6,579 nt of DNA, from the NCBI GenBank assembly GCA_934525065.1, contig CAKSYX010000050.1, positions 1 to 6,579 on the forward strand. Direction: 5' to 3'. A program made the position numbers and the translations under genes. Source of the DNA: an uncultured Eubacteriales bacterium (GTDB taxonomy: Bacteria; Bacillota; Clostridia; Oscillospirales; Acutalibacteraceae). Positions 5,929 through 6,579 of this stretch are shown piece after piece; position 1 is the first letter of the stretch, and each line of letters starts with the position of its first letter. The notes under the pieces are model-generated. The model ran no database searches and was not told the origin of the DNA. It worked only from the letters and a program-made list of their open reading frames with translations.

Positions 5929-5964
5929 TCCCGAAACCCGCATAAATACTGGGTTTTTCGGCAC
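5921..5964 (-). terminator. Bulged hairpin followed by a leftward T-tract
   Basis: GTGC (5921-5924) pairs with GCAC (5961-5964), and CGAAACCC (5932-5939) pairs with GGGTTTTTCG (5951-5960) with a two-base bulge; the loop is 11 bases. On the minus strand the stem is followed by TTTTTG. It may be a terminator. Because it adjoins the arm-like repeats, it could instead be part of a folded attachment site. Confidence 0.45.
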
Positions 5965-5972
5965 ATCTAAAC

Positions 5973-6203
5973 CAAGGGGTGTTACCGTACACCACCCATT
6001 ATCCTGCAAAAGGCAAAGTTTACTTTCCGGAAATTAACAGATAATGTGAATTAAACTACGATTTTATCTGCAAAAAAAAACGGCTATTTACAAGGCTTTT
6101 CGCGTGTCTCAGGCTGAAAAAAATGACCTCAAGGAAAGTTTCCTCAAGGTCATACGTGATATTAAAATTTGTAGTTTTGATTAAAACGGGGTTTGCCTGA
6201 TGA
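5973..6203. repeat. Tandem repeat, copy 1 (231 bp)
   Basis: Direct duplicate of the next 229 bp. The first 73 bases (5973-6045) are identical to 6204-6276. Divergence is concentrated in an AT-rich block (about 6046-6080), one A-run, the hairpin loop and one isolated base. Each unit contains GGTGT/ACACC short inverted arms near its left end, the palindrome TTTCCGGAAA, a run of A before CGGC, and a terminator-type hairpin. No open frame of useful length lies in it. The right part of this copy also reads as the 14-codon leader frame, but with TTG in place of ATG and no ribosome site. Confidence 0.95.
6123..6153 (-). terminator. Terminator hairpin in repeat copy 1
   Basis: Arms ATGACCT/AGGTCAT enclose AGGAA/TTCCT, separated by two A-C mismatches, with a 3-base loop (AGT). 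On the minus strand the stem is followed by seven T (6117-6123), including the last stem base. A classic leftward rho-independent terminator. Confidence 0.8.
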
Positions 6204-6432
6204 CAAGGGGTGTTACCGTACACCACCCATTATCCTGCAAAAGGCAAAGTTTACTTTCCGGAAATTAACAGATAATTTGAATAAAACACGCATTTTATTT
6301 ACAAAAAAACGGCTATTTACAAGGCTTTTCGCGTGTCTCAGGCTAAAAAAATGACCTCAAGGAATGGTTTCCTCAAGGTCATACGTGATATTAAAATTTG
6401 TACTTTTGATTAAAACGGGGTTTGCCTGATGA
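6204..6432. repeat. Tandem repeat, copy 2 (229 bp)
   Basis: Follows copy 1 with no spacer. The boundaries share only a CA dinucleotide, so no obvious target-site duplication is visible. This copy is next to the promoter and the dUTPase gene, and its right end encodes most of the 14-codon leader frame. The left boundary is where identity with copy 1 begins, and the true functional unit could be phased differently. Confidence 0.95.
6351..6382 (-). terminator. Terminator hairpin in repeat copy 2
   Basis: Same stem as in copy 1 but with a 4-base loop (TGGT), followed on the minus strand by seven T. The stem is unchanged while the loop differs, which suggests selection on the hairpin. It would end a transcript from the promoter at 6455-6483 after about 100 bases. 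Confidence 0.82.
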
Positions 6433-6435
6433 CAT
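6391..6435 (-). CDS. Possible 14-codon leader peptide (MSSGKPRFNQKYKF)
   Basis: ATG at 6435 with AAGG seven bases upstream and a TAA at 6391-6393, eight bases before the terminator hairpin at 6351-6382. It would be the only frame in the predicted short RNA from the promoter at 6455-6483. The corresponding stretch of copy 1 keeps the frame to the same stop with one amino-acid change (K to N) but begins with TTG. Conservation between the copies may only reflect recent duplication. The peptide is basic and resembles nothing I can name. A non-coding small RNA is an equally good reading. Confidence 0.35.
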   Translation of the reverse strand: MSSGKPRFNQKYKF

Positions 6436-6442
6436 CGTATAA

Positions 6443-6468
6443 CCTTGTGCTATTATTGTACAACAAGG
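6443..6468. repeat. Inverted repeat bracketing the -10 box downstream of dut
   Basis: CCTTGT (6443-6448) and ACAAGG (6463-6468) are perfect 6-bp arms with 14 bases between them, which contain most of the palindrome TTGTACAA (6456-6463) and the -10 box. It could be an operator. As RNA it would be a weak dUTPase terminator, since no good U-tract follows. The position around the -10 favours DNA binding. Confidence 0.4.
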
Positions 6469-6483
6469 CATTATATTTGTCAA
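6455..6483 (-). promoter_or_regulatory. Consensus promoter just downstream of dut, reading into the repeats
   Basis: On the minus strand, TTGACA (6478-6483), a 17-base spacer and TACAAT (6455-6460): eleven of twelve consensus positions. The -35 box starts 6 bases after the dUTPase stop. The start would be near 6448, so the RNA would begin around ACAAGG, 13 bases before the ATG of the 14-codon frame. Confidence 0.75.
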
Positions 6484-6489
6484 GGCTGA

Positions 6490-6579
6490 TTACGCTGTGC
6501 CCGTACTACCAAATCCGCCACGGTCTTTATCTACGAGCTTGTCAACTTCCTCAAATTTAATCTCAGGTTGTTTTTTAAC
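6490..6579 (-). CDS. dut: dUTP diphosphatase (dUTPase), C-terminal end only
   Basis: dUTPase hydrolyses dUTP to dUMP and pyrophosphate, keeping uracil out of DNA and supplying dUMP for thymidylate synthesis. Only the last 29 residues lie in the window, ending in DKDRGGFGSTGTA. RGGFGSTG matches motif V of trimeric dUTPases, the flexible C-terminal arm that closes over the active site of a neighbouring subunit, with its arginine and stacking phenylalanine. The preceding IKFEEVDKLVDKD fits the linker to that arm. The consensus form often has one or two residues more between Arg and the GFG core; this shorter version is not unusual enough to suggest a defect. The gene continues to the right, so whether it is the housekeeping copy or a phage/element copy cannot be told from this fragment. 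Confidence 0.85.
   Translation of the reverse strand, partial: VKKQPEIKFEEVDKLVDKDRGGFGSTGTA

Noticed and set aside
5774..6037. 87-codon rightward frame
   Set aside because: It starts at a terminator hairpin and runs through the A-tract repeats and into repeat copy 1; the runs of structure explain the openness. No ribosome site.
5973..6432. CRISPR array or integron attC array
   Set aside because: Only two long units with no spacer between them and no short regularly spaced repeats; no cas or integrase gene in the window.
5973..6432. Insertion sequence or MITE
   Set aside because: No terminal inverted repeats at the outer boundaries and no target duplication beyond a shared CA. A member of a dispersed repeat family remains possible.

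Overview
The window looks like chromosomal DNA from a low-to-medium GC, Gram-positive anaerobe of the Clostridia, probably Ruminococcaceae/Oscillospiraceae-like. The evidence is a SpoIID-family sporulation protein, a lipoprotein signal peptide followed by a Thr/Ser/Asp-rich linker, a clostridial-style citrate synthase, strong AGGAGG-type ribosome binding sites and near-consensus sigma-A promoters. The taxonomic call is inference from sequence style.

Left part (1-2033). A citrate synthase gene runs leftward and leaves the window before its C-terminus. Its start, 881, is divergent from a complete SpoIID-like gene (985-1992, rightward). The 103-bp gap holds a good sigma-A promoter for the citrate synthase and a small inverted repeat beside its -35 box. 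A 13-bp perfect stem-loop at 1996-2033 separates spoIID from the convergent operon to its right and can serve both strands.

Middle part (2061-5225). This is one leftward transcription unit: a perfect-consensus promoter (TTGACA, 17 bp, TATAAT), a Crp/Fnr-family regulator, a lipoprotein substrate-binding protein, a permease and an unusually short ATPase. The last three overlap or abut and form a complete NitT/TauT-type ABC importer. The substrate cannot be read from the sequence. The regulator gene is the first gene of the unit, so it probably controls its own importer.

Right part (5226-6579). This stretch is mostly non-coding and rich in structure. It contains a leftward 59-residue protein of a type I associate with integrative elements, four leftward terminator-like hairpins (a fifth lies at 5296-5345), a cluster of four A-tract repeats at about 14-bp spacing, and a tandem duplication of a 230-bp unit. 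At the right edge is the end of a dUTPase gene, recognised by its C-terminal motif. Just after the dUTPase stop is a consensus leftward promoter. It would make a roughly 100-nt RNA holding a 14-codon ORF with a plausible ribosome binding site, ending at the terminator inside repeat copy 2. This leader/small-RNA plus tandem-repeat arrangement is the most unusual part of the window. Its function is unknown to me.
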